The position numbers and the translations under genes were made by a program. Source: Micromonospora lupini str. Lupac 08 (GTDB lineage: Bacteria > Actinomycetota > Actinomycetes > Mycobacteriales > Micromonosporaceae). Taken from it: a DNA stretch of 64,000 nucleotides. Under the pieces are notes generated by a model. It was not told the DNA's origin. It worked only from the letters and a program-made list of their open reading frames with translations, and did not search any database. This document shows, in pieces, positions 19,104-28,149 of this stretch. The stretch's first letter is position 1, and every line of letters starts with the position of its first letter. The stretch is taken from the NCBI RefSeq assembly GCF_000297395.2, contig NZ_HF570108.1, positions 1,148,276 to 1,212,275 on the forward strand, read 5' to 3'.

Positions 19104-20283
19104 CCGTCGACTCTGCCACTCAACGCCGCAGTCTCGCGAAGGGCGACCTGCGCCTGCATCAGACGTGCCGGTAGGCCGCTCGTTGAGAGCGTCGCCTCGC
19201 GCATCATGCAGTGCTGCGCTGTCCCGCGGGCCCTGGCTGTCGTCAATCGGGAGTGGGCAGCGCGCAGAAAACGCCAGCCGAATTCGGGCGGCACCACCGG
19301 GTCTCGCCCGTCTTCGACCTGTCGCTCGATGTGGCGGCAGTAGGCCCAAAGCATCTGCACGTCCACCTCACAGGACACCAGGTCGTCAACCATGAGCGCC
19401 CGCTCGGGTGACAGGGCATGGTAGGCGACTCCTGCCCAACTGGCGTAGCCGACCGAGACTCCCTGCACCCCGAAGGGCTGAAGGGAGGGCTGATCGAAGC
19501 CTAGGGCTAGCAACCGGCGCTCGACGTGGTCACCCACTGGTTCGGGACAGGACTTCGCGTAACGGTTGACCAGCACGGACGGCAGGCTCATCAAGCGCAG
19601 GGCGTTCTCAAGCTCGTCCCCCGTCCAGGCAGACTCCTCTAGGACGTACATCGACAGCACGTACTCGGGCCCGACGTGGGCGGAGGACGGAAGAGGCGAT
19701 AGAAGTTCTGCAACCTGATCGGCCGCCCAGGGCAGTCATTCTCGTAGCTGGCGTATCGCCATGCCGCCAGGGCGGCCAGAGCGGAAAAGTGCAGATCCTG
19801 CGCGATGTGCAGTACCACGACACCGCAGGCGAAGACGTGAGCGGTACACGTTCCCGCGGCGTGTGGTAACCCCGCGGCTGCAACCTCCAGCCACTCGTGG
19901 TGACGTGGCTGGAAGCCTCCTTGCGCCATCAACTCGCCGGCTGCGGCTGCACCCACGTAGGCCGGTATGAACTTGTGGGACTGCACCCGATAGCCCGTGC
20001 TAACGGTGCTGGGGTGGGGGACGGCTCTGCTGGTGGTGCTGACGAAGCGATCTGCCACCTGACTGCCGGCTCTACCCAGCATGGTGTCCAGAGCGGCCTG
20101 CATCTCCGGCCGAGGATGAACTGCTTCTCGGCCTGCCTCCCACTTGGAGACCGTGCGCTCACTGACACCGAGGTTCTCCGCGAAGTCGCGAATGCTCATC
20201 CGCAGCGCTTGGCGCAGCGCACGGGTTTCGCGACCTGTCCACGCCTCGACAGTCGGCAAAGCATTCGCCTCCCATCGCATCAT
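19100..20283 (-). pseudogene. XRE-family transcriptional regulator, split by a one-base deletion
   Basis: The N-terminal half (from ATG 20283) has an XRE helix-turn-helix, RQALRMSIRDFAENLGVSERTVSKWEAGRE. A hydrophobic helical region continues to WRYASYEND near 19735. There the frame breaks: inserting one base would join GAA-AAT-GA to CTG-CCC-TGG and continue LPWAADQVAELLSPLPSSAHVGPEYVLSMYV, which leads into the C-terminal half (ends 19100). Intact, it would be a regulator of roughly 395 residues. A deletion of one C is the simplest explanation. It may be a real loss of function, leaving the downstream pair unregulated, or a sequencing error. Confidence 0.78.
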
Positions 20284-20324
20284 GGCCGCTTCCGGCAGCC
20301 TATCGGCTCCCGGTGCAGCGTAGG

Positions 20325-20342
20325 TACAGCGCAGATACAGCG
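20325..20342. promoter_or_regulatory. Direct repeats TACAGCG at 11-bp spacing in the divergent promoter region
   Basis: TACAGCG occurs at 20325-20331 and 20336-20342, one helical turn apart, between the XRE gene (minus) and the globin gene (plus). It is a plausible operator for the XRE protein; no consensus is known to me. Confidence 0.3.
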
Positions 20343-20492
20343 AGTAGTCATACCGGGAAGCCGAGCGCCTGGCCAGGGTAGACGCATGGCCCGGGGCGGG
20401 TGCTGGCTCCGGAGCTGCGCCGACCCTCAACAGTGCAGCCCCGCACCCGCCCGCCCCGGCGCCACTCCATCCGTCGACGTCTCGGAGCCGCC

Positions 20493-20783
20493 ATGACCAC
20501 CCCTGAACAACCCACGACACCGGCCGACCTGGTCGCCCGCTGGCTGCGCCTGGTGGCGGCGGACGCGGAGCTGTCGCCGTACCTCATCGGGGTTGATCTG
20601 GGCCGGCTCGCCGCGCACCTGGTGACCATGCTCGACGAGAACGCAACCCAATGGTGCGGTCTGGGGCTGTCGGAGGCGCAGCATCGGCGGGTCGTCGACT
20701 ACCTGGAGGCCGTCCTGAGGGCGGCCGAGCTGCCGGACGGCCGGATTGCCCAGGTCAAGCGGGCGTTCGAGATGGCCGCATGA
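20493..20783 (+). CDS. Small group I truncated-haemoglobin-like protein
   Basis: A 96-residue protein that looks like the C-terminal two-thirds of a truncated haemoglobin: AELSPYLIGVDLGRLAAHLVTML matches the E-helix region. LGLSEAQHRRVVDYLEAVL matches the proximal-helix region, with His64 in the place of the haem ligand. ATG 20493 has GGAG upstream. The stop overlaps the start of a globin-like reductase (ATGA at 20780), suggesting one functional unit. Confidence 0.65.
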   Translation: MTTPEQPTTPADLVARWLRLVAADAELSPYLIGVDLGRLAAHLVTMLDENATQWCGLGLSEAQHRRVVDYLEAVLRAAELPDGRIAQVKRAFEMAA

Positions 20784-21841
20784 GCCTCGCCGCCGCCTGG
20801 GCGTCGGTCGACGACCGGGCGGCCGCCGACTTCTGGTGCACCCTGGAGGACCGCCGTCCCAGGCTGCTGCCGCAGCGCGAGGCGTCGCTGTTCTTCGCCG
20901 CGCTTGGCGGTCTCGTGGCCGGCGATGACGACCGGGCGGGCCACGCGGCGCTGCTGATGGTGCTCGGCCGCGCGTACCGCCGCTACGACCTGCTCCCACA
21001 CGCCACCACCATCGGCGACGCGCTGCTCGCCACCCTGGCCCGGCACGCACCGCATCCCCTGTGGACGACCGTCGGGGAGCGAGCCGTGGACTACGCCACG
21101 CACGCCGTCCGTCGCGCCGCCGCCGGCGTCGGCGGCGGCCCGGCCTGGTGGCCCGCCCAGGTGATCGGCCACGAACGGCCGTCGCCGGGCATCGCCATCC
21201 TGACGGTACGTCCCTGGCGGCGGCTGCCCCACCACCCCGGCCAGGCCATCCCCGTCTGCACACCACGACTGCCCGGCCGCTGGCGCTGGCTCTCCCCGGC
21301 CAACCTCCCACGCGCCGACGGCACCGTCGAGCTGCACGTCCGCGCCGTACCCGCCGGCGCCGTCTCCCACCGCCTGGTCCATGAGGTACGCCCCGGAGAG
21401 CTGCTCTGGCTCGGCCCACCCGGCAACACCGGTCTACGCCTCGACCCGACGCGTACCGGCGATCTGCTGCTCGTCGCCGGTGGCACCGGCCTGGCGCCGC
21501 TGCGCGCCCTGGTCGAACAGGTCGCCGCCGCACCGGGCGGCCGGCAGGTCACCCTGGTCGTCGGCGTCCGCGCCTTTGTCGACCTGTACGACGCGATAGC
21601 GCTCGACAAGCTGCAATGCGCCCACGACTGGCTGACGATCGTGCCGGCGTTCTCCGACGACCCCTGCGCCGAGCCCGCAGAGCAAGGCGACGCCCTCACC
21701 ATCGCCCTCGACCACCACCGCCCCGACCAGCACATCTACCTGTGTGGCCCGCCCGCGATGCTGGCCGCCGCGCGACGACGGCTGTTCGCCCTCGACGTCC
21801 CCGCCGTCCGCATCCACCTGCCCGAGAGCTTCACCCGCTGA
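20780..21841 (+). CDS. Flavohaemoglobin-like protein: degenerate globin domain plus FAD/NAD(P)H reductase
   Basis: A 353-residue protein. The N-terminal 120 residues resemble a flavohaemoglobin globin domain (ALLMVLGRAYRRYDLLPHATTIGDALLATL). The position aligned with the proximal haem His is Ala65, so haem binding is doubtful. The FAD-binding domain has HPGQAIPV, and the NAD(P)H domain has LLLVAGGTGLAPLRALV (about 229-245) and HIYLCGPPAML. It may supply electrons to the co-encoded small globin, in nitric oxide or oxygen chemistry; that is inference. The start and end both overlap neighbours. Confidence 0.8.
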   Translation: MSLAAAWASVDDRAAADFWCTLEDRRPRLLPQREASLFFAALGGLVAGDDDRAGHAALLMVLGRAYRRYDLLPHATTIGDALLATLARHAPHPLWTTVGERAVDYATHAVRRAAAGVGGGPAWWPAQVIGHERPSPGIAILTVRPWRRLPHHPGQAIPVCTPRLPGRWRWLSPANLPRADGTVELHVRAVPAGAVSHRLVHEVRPGELLWLGPPGNTGLRLDPTRTGDLLLVAGGTGLAPLRALVEQVAAAPGGRQVTLVVGVRAFVDLYDAIALDKLQCAHDWLTIVPAFSDDPCAEPAEQGDALTIALDHHRPDQHIYLCGPPAMLAAARRRLFALDVPAVRIHLPESFTR

Positions 21842-22134
21842 CGGCCGTCTACCGCAGTCGACACACCCTCACCGGCCCGCTCAGCCCCGACCGGATCACC
21901 ACCCTCGACCTGCCCCGCACCCGACTCGGACGCCGTGGCTACGAACCCGAGCACGTCAACGCGCTGCTCCACCGCCTCGCCCACGAGTTGCACGAACAGG
22001 GCCGCCAACTCGGCCTCGCCCCGGCCGAGAACCACCGCATCAAGAACGCCCTGCGCACCTGGCAGACCCACCAGACGAGACTTCGGTACGACAGGACACA
22101 CCCGCCGGATTTACCAGGACATCCGGATGCGTGA
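21838..22134 (+). CDS. DivIVA-like domain protein with apparent CTG start
   Basis: The reading frame begins TAVYRSRHTLTGPLSPDRITTLDLPRTRLGRRGYEPEHVNALLHRLAHEL, typical of short actinobacterial DivIVA-domain proteins that start near this VYRS motif. The only start candidate at that position is CTG 21838, which overlaps the previous TGA as CTGA, the same geometry as the upstream ATGA coupling. The next in-frame ATG is at 21616, deep inside the reductase gene. The C-terminal 20 residues (RYDRTHPPDLPGHPDA) look unrelated. The sequence from 22135 to the IS at 22252 holds only scraps. Confidence 0.5.
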   Translation: MTAVYRSRHTLTGPLSPDRITTLDLPRTRLGRRGYEPEHVNALLHRLAHELHEQGRQLGLAPAENHRIKNALRTWQTHQTRLRYDRTHPPDLPGHPDA

Positions 22135-22316
22135 CCTGCTGGATGGGGTCAGGCGACAGTGGCTGAGCCTTGCTTAGTACGACGTCGACTTCTACACGAC
22201 CGTCGAATCGACCGGCGGCCCCATCCTGAAGAGCGAGCGGATCCAGACCTAGGCCGTGTTTCGTAAGTGGGCGTGGGCCGGGTGAGGTCACGGCGTGGCG
22301 GTGATCGATAACTGAA

Positions 22317-22370
22317 GAGGTCTCCGGTAAGTGGGTTAGCGACCAAGCAAACCTGAATACCGGAGACCTC
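22317..22370 (+). promoter_or_regulatory. Hairpin that buries the transposase ribosome site
   Basis: GAGGTCTCCGGTA (22317-22329) and TACCGGAGACCTC (22358-22370) are perfect 13-base complements with a 28-base loop. The only Shine-Dalgarno-like sequence, CGGAG, lies inside the 3' arm, and the GTG start at 22371 follows with no gap. Confidence 0.7.
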
Positions 22371-23273
22371 GTGGCCAGCCTAGCGGCGGCGGCGCGGCAT
22401 GACCTGAGCGACATCCAGTGGCAGCACCTGCACCCGTTGCTGCCTGCGGAATCGTCGCGGGGAAGACCGTGCAAGTGGACCAGACGACAGATCATCGACG
22501 GCATACGGTGGCGGGTACGCACCGGTGCACCCTGGCGCGACGTGCCCGCGAACTACGCCCCATGGCAAACGCTGTATCGATGGTTCCGCCGCTGGCAACG
22601 TGACGGCACCTGGGCCCGCATCCTGGCCGGGCTCCAAGCCGCCGCCGACGCGGCCGGGCGCATCGACTGGAGCGTCAGCGTCGACTCCACGATCAGCCGC
22701 GCCCATCAACACGCCGCCGGTGCCCGTCGTGACGGCGATCGGCAGAAAGAACCACCCGGCGGGATCCATGCCGAGCCTGCCGATCACGCGCTGGGCCGGT
22801 CGCGGGGCGGGTGGACCACCAAGACTCATCTTGCCTGTGAACAGGGCCGCAAGGTCCTGGCCACCGTCGTCACGGCCGGACATCGCGGTGACAGCCCGCA
22901 ATTCACCACGGTCCTCGACCGTATCCGCGTCACCCGGTCCGGGCCCGGTAGGCCCCGGACCCGCCCGCAGCAGATCTTGGCGGACCGGGCCTACACGTCC
23001 AAGGCCAACCGCGCATACCTGCGCCGACGCGGAATCAAGGCCTGCATCCCGAGCAAGAGCGACCAAGACGCCCACCGCCTCGCGAAAGGCTCCCGCGGCG
23101 GCCGGCCACCCGCCTTCAGTCCTGAAACCTACCGCCGACGCCACGCAGTCGAGTGCGGCATCAACCAGCTCAAGCAACACCGCGCCATGGCCACCCGCTA
23201 CGACAAGCTGGCCGTCCGCTACGAAGCCACCCTGACCATCGCCGCCATCAACCAGTACCTCCGAGCTTTATGA
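22371..23273 (+). CDS. IS5-family transposase, intact single frame
   Basis: A 300-residue DDE transposase. The N-terminal helix-turn-helix region has [14 protein letters not shown] and the DUF4096-like [28 protein letters not shown]. Catalytic residues are visible as Asp in [15 protein letters not shown], Asp in ILADRAYTS and Glu in [24 protein letters not shown]. Many members of this group need a frameshift between two frames; this copy reads through in one. Start is GTG 22371, directly after the 13-bp hairpin. Confidence 0.9.
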   Translation: MASLAAAARHDLSDIQWQHLHPLLPAESSRGRPCKWTRRQIIDGIRWRVRTGAPWRDVPANYAPWQTLYRWFRRWQRDGTWARILAGLQAAADAAGRIDWSVSVDSTISRAHQHAAGARRDGDRQKEPPGGIHAEPADHALGRSRGGWTTKTHLACEQGRKVLATVVTAGHRGDSPQFTTVLDRIRVTRSGPGRPRTRPQQILADRAYTSKANRAYLRRRGIKACIPSKSDQDAHRLAKGSRGGRPPAFSPETYRRRHAVECGINQLKQHRAMATRYDKLAVRYEATLTIAAINQYLRAL

Positions 23274-23284
23274 AACACGGGCTA

Positions 23285-24084
23285 GCGGCTGGGCAGATTC
23301 GTTGTGGGCAAAGCGTGGTGGGTGATTGCCGGGTGGGTGCTCGCGGCAGCCGCCATCATCCTCACCACACCATCGCTGAGCGCCATCACCTCCGCCGATC
23401 AGGAAAGCTTCCTGCCCCGCTCGTACGAGTCCGTGCAGGCCACCGAGCTCGGGCAGAAGGCGTTTCCGCAGCAGGCCACAGCGACGGCGATCATCGTGGT
23501 CAAGCGCGCCGACGGACAGAAGCTCACGCCGGCGGACGAGGCGAGAGTGGGCCAGCTCGCCCAGTCGCTCAAGGCCAAGAACATCCCCCACACGACCGGC
23601 TACCTGACCAGTCCGCCAGCTGTGGCGCCGGACAAAGTCGGTGCAGGCGGTCAACGTCGGGCTCGACGCCCCGGCCCCAGACGACCCGGCGTTGCTCGAC
23701 GTCGTACGCGATCTGCGCGCGGACATCGGCCCGGAGCTGGCGAACAGTGGGCTGACCGCGGGCGTGGCCGGCGACGTGGCGAGCTTCGTCGACAACGAGG
23801 ACACCTTCAACGATGCCTTCGCCGTGGTCGGCGTCGCGACGATCATCCTGATCATCGGACTAATCCTGATCATCTTCCGCAGCCCCATCGCCGCGCTGCT
23901 GCCCGTGGTGGTCGTCGGCGTCGTTCTGAGCATCACGACGGGTCTCGTCGCCGCCGCGGGCAAGGCATTCGATCTCAGTGTCAGTCAGGATCTGCAGACG
24001 ATCCTGCTGATCGTGTTGTTCGGCATCGGCACCGACTACATCTTTTTCCTGCTCTTCCGCCCGCCGCTTCGAGTAACCGCATGA
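23285..24084 (+). pseudogene. MMPL-family transporter remnant
   Basis: The frame opens just inside the IS junction with RLGRFVVGKAWWVIAGWVLAAAAIIL, the first helix of an MMPL/RND exporter. A one-base insertion in GACAAAGTCG (23631-23640) shifts the frame; homology resumes at QAVNVGLDAPAPDDPALLDVV and reaches GIGTDYIFFLLFR. It then ends abruptly near 24060 in PPLRVTA and a stop. Full-length MMPL proteins are 700-1000 residues, so at least two-thirds are missing. It is non-functional: start lost to the IS, frameshifted and 3'-deleted. Confidence 0.88.
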
Positions 24085-24180
24085 AGCGCTGGCCTAGATG
24101 CCTTGGACGGCACGGCGAGGCTTACACCGACGGGCTGGTGCCAGTACTGTTCCCGCATCGCTGAGTAGGGGAGTGCGTGC

Positions 24181-26019
24181 ATGAAGGCGGATACTGTCCA
24201 GCTTGTTCATATCTTCGGCACTGACCGGCGCCACGTGGTTCCCGTCTTCCAGCGCCCCTACGTCTGGGACGAGGAGCGCAACTGGGCACCGCTCTGGTCG
24301 GACGTCCGGGCGGCGGCCGAGGAGGTTGAGACGGAGATGAGCGGGGTCCCCGACGCGTACACCGCGACACCGCGCACCCACTTCCTCGGGGCGATCGTGC
24401 TGGAGCGGATGCCTCCGGCGCCCGGCCGGATCCTCGCGATGAACGTGATCGACGGGCAGCAGCGCCTAACGACCCTCCAGGTCCTGCTCGCCGCCTGCTG
24501 GGTCGCCGCGCGGGAGCACGGTGCCGAGAACGCCGAGGGGCTGCTGAAGCTGCTGCTCAACAACACCGAGCAGCTGATCCACAAGCAGCACCCGTACGAG
24601 CGTTACAAGGTCTGGCCGTCGCTGCCGGACCGCGACGCGTTCAAGGCGCTCTTCGCCGCGAAGCTTCCTGCGGAGCGGCCCGGGGAACACCGGCTGATCG
24701 CAGCGCGCCGGTACTTCGACGACGAGCTGCGTGCCTGGCTTGCCGAAACAACCGAACCCGTCGAGCGGGCCGATGCGCTGGTCATCGCCCTTCGGGAGCG
24801 CCTGGGTCTGGTGGAGATCCAGTTGGAGGGGCACGACGACGCCCAGGTCATCTTCGAGACGCTGAACGACCGGGGCACCCGCCTGCGCGCCTCCGACCTG
24901 GTGAAGAACACCCTGTTCCGGCTGGCCGAGCAGCAGGGCGAGGACGTGACTGACCTGCACCAGAAGTATTGGGTGCCGCTCGAAGCCGCGCGGTGGGGTG
25001 AGGAGGTCACCACGGGCCGGTTCAGGCGAGCCCGCATCGACCTGCTGCTCTCCTACTGGCTGTCAATCCGGACTGGGCTGGAAGTTCCCGTGGAGCAGCT
25101 GTTCGCCGACTTCCGCCGGTGGCTGGGGGAGAAGAAGGCGTCCGCTGCAGAGGTCCTGGCCGACCTGGCCCACCACGGCCATGCCATGCAGCGCATGGAG
25201 AGCCTGCCCGGCTCAGACCCGACCGGCCGTCTCCTGCAGGTGCTCGACCTGCTCAGCACCACCACGCCGGTGCCGATCCTGCTGCACCTGCAGGCGAAGG
25301 ACGGCATCAGCGCCAAGCAACGTGCCATCGCCGCCGGCGCCATCGAATCCTTCATCGTCCGGCGGTTCGTCTGCGGCCTGACGACCAAGGACTACAACCG
25401 GCTGTTTCTTTCGGTGCTGCAGAACCTCCGCAAGGTCGACGACACCGTCGCCGGTGAGCAGCTGCGGGACCAGCTCGCCGGGCAGACCGCCGACTCGCGC
25501 TACTGGCCGGAGGACGGCGAGTTCGCGACGGGTCTGCTTCAGCGGAACCTGTACAGGCTGCTGCGCGGTCCCCGGCTGCGTGTCCTTCTCGGCGGCTTGG
25601 AAGCCCAGCTGCGAGGTGAAAAGTCGGAGATGGGCTTTAGCCCGGCTCAGGCGGCCAAGCTCAGTGTCGAGCACCTGCTCCCGCAGCAGTGGGAGCAGCA
25701 CTACCCGCTTCCCACCGAGGTGCCCGCCGAGAAGGCCAGGGAGCGACGGGACGAAGTCATTCACATGCTCGGCAACCTGACCCTAACTACCACCAAGCTC
25801 AACTCGTCGATCAGCAATGGGCCTTGGTCCGCCAAGCGGGTGGCACTGACCAATCACGCGGTGTTGCTGCTGACCGCCGCCAGTGTCCTGCAAGCATCTC
25901 CGGGCGTGCCAGACGGAAAGATCCCCAACTGGTCCGGAGGGTGGACCGAGGACCACGTCTGGATGCGGAGCCTGGTGCTCGCCAACCTCGCCAACACGGC
26001 TTGGCCACGGCCAAGCTGA
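24181..26019 (+). CDS. GmrSD-type (DUF262/DUF1524) restriction protein
   Basis: A 612-residue single-chain protein. The DUF262 half has VFQRPYVWDEE and the nucleotide-binding VIDGQQRLTTLQ (about 89-100). The DUF1524 half has SVEHLLPQQW (His-Leu-Leu, about 498) and HMLGNLTLTT, the His-Me finger nuclease motif with its partner Asn. Proteins of this family, including GmrSD, cleave glucosylated or otherwise modified phage DNA in an NTP-stimulated way; some relatives such as BrxU act on several modifications. Modified DNA as target here is inferred from the family. ATG 24181 follows AGGGGAG. It stands alone between two remnants at the edge of the defence locus. Confidence 0.88.
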   Translation: MKADTVQLVHIFGTDRRHVVPVFQRPYVWDEERNWAPLWSDVRAAAEEVETEMSGVPDAYTATPRTHFLGAIVLERMPPAPGRILAMNVIDGQQRLTTLQVLLAACWVAAREHGAENAEGLLKLLLNNTEQLIHKQHPYERYKVWPSLPDRDAFKALFAAKLPAERPGEHRLIAARRYFDDELRAWLAETTEPVERADALVIALRERLGLVEIQLEGHDDAQVIFETLNDRGTRLRASDLVKNTLFRLAEQQGEDVTDLHQKYWVPLEAARWGEEVTTGRFRRARIDLLLSYWLSIRTGLEVPVEQLFADFRRWLGEKKASAAEVLADLAHHGHAMQRMESLPGSDPTGRLLQVLDLLSTTTPVPILLHLQAKDGISAKQRAIAAGAIESFIVRRFVCGLTTKDYNRLFLSVLQNLRKVDDTVAGEQLRDQLAGQTADSRYWPEDGEFATGLLQRNLYRLLRGPRLRVLLGGLEAQLRGEKSEMGFSPAQAAKLSVEHLLPQQWEQHYPLPTEVPAEKARERRDEVIHMLGNLTLTTTKLNSSISNGPWSAKRVALTNHAVLLLTAASVLQASPGVPDGKIPNWSGGWTEDHVWMRSLVLANLANTAWPRPS

Positions 26020-26056
26020 CGCGCAGGTAGCTCAGTCGAGTTCGGGCGGTCGTCGC

Positions 26057-27477
26057 TCAGGCGGCGATCGCCCGAGCGGCCGAGTACATGTCGGCCGGGA
26101 GCGGGTGGCTCAGTTGCCACTCGATCTGCGTCGGTCGCCGGTGTGCGACCGGTAGGTCATGGGCCCGGCGTATAGATATGCCGGCACGCCCAGCGCGCCG
26201 CCGGCGATCTTGGTCTCCCGGACGAACAGATGCACCGTCGACCTGCGCTCAACGTGGTGGATGTAGCGCTGGCCGGTCATCGACGTTGACGAAGTGGTGC
26301 TCTGCGACTCCCAGTGGAACAGGCTGTCGGTGATGGCCCGGTCGGTGTACATCGTCGTGGGGGAGTAGTGTTTCGCGGACTTGACCAGGGTGACGAAGAA
26401 GAGGTCCGCCTTCTCGTCGGCTAGCCACTTCACCCCCTCGCGTAGCGATCCCGGCTTCGTCATCCCGAAGGCCGCGCACGCCTCGTTGCGGCTGTAGCGC
26501 GCGTGCACCCGCAGCGGCACCCGCCCCGACTCCGGCGCCACCGACACCCGGTGGATCCGATCCCGCAGCACCTCGGCGACCTGGCGCAGCTCCGCGCAGC
26601 GCGCCGGCTCCGCCCAGAGCCGCTTCAGCCGGGCGTCGCGCTCGGTCAGCGGCACCGGCGGCCCACAGACACTGAAGTGCAGCATGTCCAGCAGCGGGCC
26701 GCCGCCGGGGTGTTCGCTGCCCGCGACCCGAGCGAGGAGGTCCAGGCGGTCGACGTCATCGATGTGCAGCATCCACACGATGGCCCGGGCGAGCTCGCGG
26801 TCGTCCGGGCCGGCGGCCGAGCTGTCGATGCCCACGAGACGGCGCAGCCCGCGCCACCCGCCGATGCTCGCCGACCGGTAGACGTCCTCAATCTTTAGGC
26901 CGGTCTCGCGCAGGAACTCGGCCAGGCTCACATCGCCGAGCTGCCGCAGCTCCGCCACCAGGCCGTTCTTCGACGTCGGCAGGGTCGACTTCAGGTTGGC
27001 GAGCACGACCTCCTTCGCCACCCGGTCCAGCTCGATGTGGCAGCCACTCGGCAGCGACGGGAAGTCATCCCGGACGGCCGCCTCGACGGCCCGACGGCTG
27101 TCGCCTGTCAGCGCCTGCCAGCGCAGGTCGAACCGGAAGTTGGCGTTTTGGCCGCCGATGAAGTCGAGCACGGTCAGGCAGGACTTGTCGTCGTCCAGGC
27201 GCAGACCACGACCGAGCTGCTGCAGGAAGATCGTGGCGCTCTCTGTGGGGCGCAGCCTGAGGATCGTGTCGACCATCGGCAGGTCGACGCCCTCGTTGAA
27301 CAGGTCGACGGTGAAGAGCACCCGCAGCTCACGCTTGCGGAAGGCGGTCAGCAACGCCTGCCGCCCGGCGGCGTCGACCCGCGAGGTCACCGCCGCCGAC
27401 GGTACGCCGTGCTTGGTGAACCAGTCCGCCATGAACTCGGCGTGCCCGATGCTCACGCAGAACCCGAGCGCCCGCAA
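26057..27477 (-). pseudogene. DUF3427 SF2 helicase, N-terminal half missing and C-terminus frameshifted (copy B)
   Basis: The minus strand encodes the second helicase domain and DUF3427 region: ALGFCVSIGHAEFMADWF, LFTVDLFNEGVDLPMVDTIL, then TIFLQQLGRGLRL (motif VI). The first helicase domain and any N-terminal PLD nuclease are absent; homology starts abruptly at 27477. Near 26130 the frame breaks; about four bases appear lost. The true tail IEWQLSHPLPADMYSAARAIAA continues in another frame to a stop at 26057. These helicases are common in defence islands; this copy cannot be functional. Confidence 0.85.
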
Positions 27478-27479
27478 CG

Positions 27480-27599
27480 GTGAACAGCGACACCCCCGTC
27501 AACTGGTTCTCGATCGACATCGCCGGCAACGTGGAGAGCAACTACAAGCCGGACGGTCAGGGCACGAACTACAACAAGCAGCGGGTGGGCGTCCAATAA
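27480..27599 (+). pseudogene. 3' fragment of an unrecognised secreted-type gene
   Basis: Forty in-frame codons (NSDTPVNWFSIDIAGNVESN to RVGVQ, stop TAA 27597-27599) begin exactly where the helicase remnant ends. The S-x-D-x-AGNVE motif occurs in bacterial Ig-like surface repeats. It has no ribosome site or own start context, so I read it as the tail of a deleted gene. Confidence 0.4.
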
Positions 27600-28149
27600 C
27601 CCAATTCACCGCTTGAACACTGGTGGCCGCCGACCATGGGTCGGCGGCCATCAGCCTGTGAGAGGCTGGCCCCCTGCCGACTGGGGCCGACGTCGGGGTC
27701 CGGCGTCGGTCGTTGCGGTGCGGCCCGCGCCCGTTGGTACGTCCGCCCCCAGGCGTCCTCTCGGGCCTTCCGACCCCGCCGGTATCCGCTCGACTGCCGG
27801 GCCGAGGACGTCCCCCTGGCGCCGCTGGCGCTCCACCTGCCTCGAGTGGCATGTCGACGGGTGTTCTGGTCGTTGGTCGCGCTGCGGATGAGCGCCGGCC
27901 GTGGCCGAGCGCCTTGTCCCCGACGAGGCGACGGCGCAACGCGGCGTATGTCCGCTCTGCTCGCGCCAGGTGCACCCGCTCGATGACAATTGTTGCTGCG
28001 GGCAATATTGCCTGTGCAGGTTCTTGACAGGGTTTGAGCGGGCCGACGGGGCCGCCCGATCGGGTGAATGCTTGGGGTCCCGCTGGCTGGCGTGCCGCAG
28101 GTAGTGTTTCGGACACCGCCGGTGGGGAGGTGGGAGTGCCGCATCACGT
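27600..28149. other. 550-bp gap before the large defence gene
   Basis: No convincing gene. A plus-strand frame at 27901-28104 contains CPLCSRQVHPLDDNCCCGQYCLC, which looks like a zinc-ribbon scrap, but codon use is poor and no homologue comes to mind. The segment must hold the promoter of the gene starting near 28150; GGGAGGTGGGAG at 28122-28137 could serve as ribosome site. Confidence 0.35.

Larger units (their letters stand above)
22252..23282 (+). mobile_element. IS5-family insertion sequence (IS427-like)
   Basis: The ends carry imperfect inverted repeats, GGCCGTGTTTCGTAAG on the left and GCCCGTGTTTCATAAA as the complement of the right end (13 of 16 match). A TA duplication flanks it (22250-22251, 23283-23284), as expected for this group. 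The element is 1031 bp and encodes one DDE transposase. It lies directly against the start of an MMPL transporter remnant. Confidence 0.85.

Noticed and set aside
27901..28104. Small zinc-ribbon-like gene
   Set aside because: Cysteine spacing is suggestive but there is no ribosome site, conserved context or family match; mentioned only in the gap entry.
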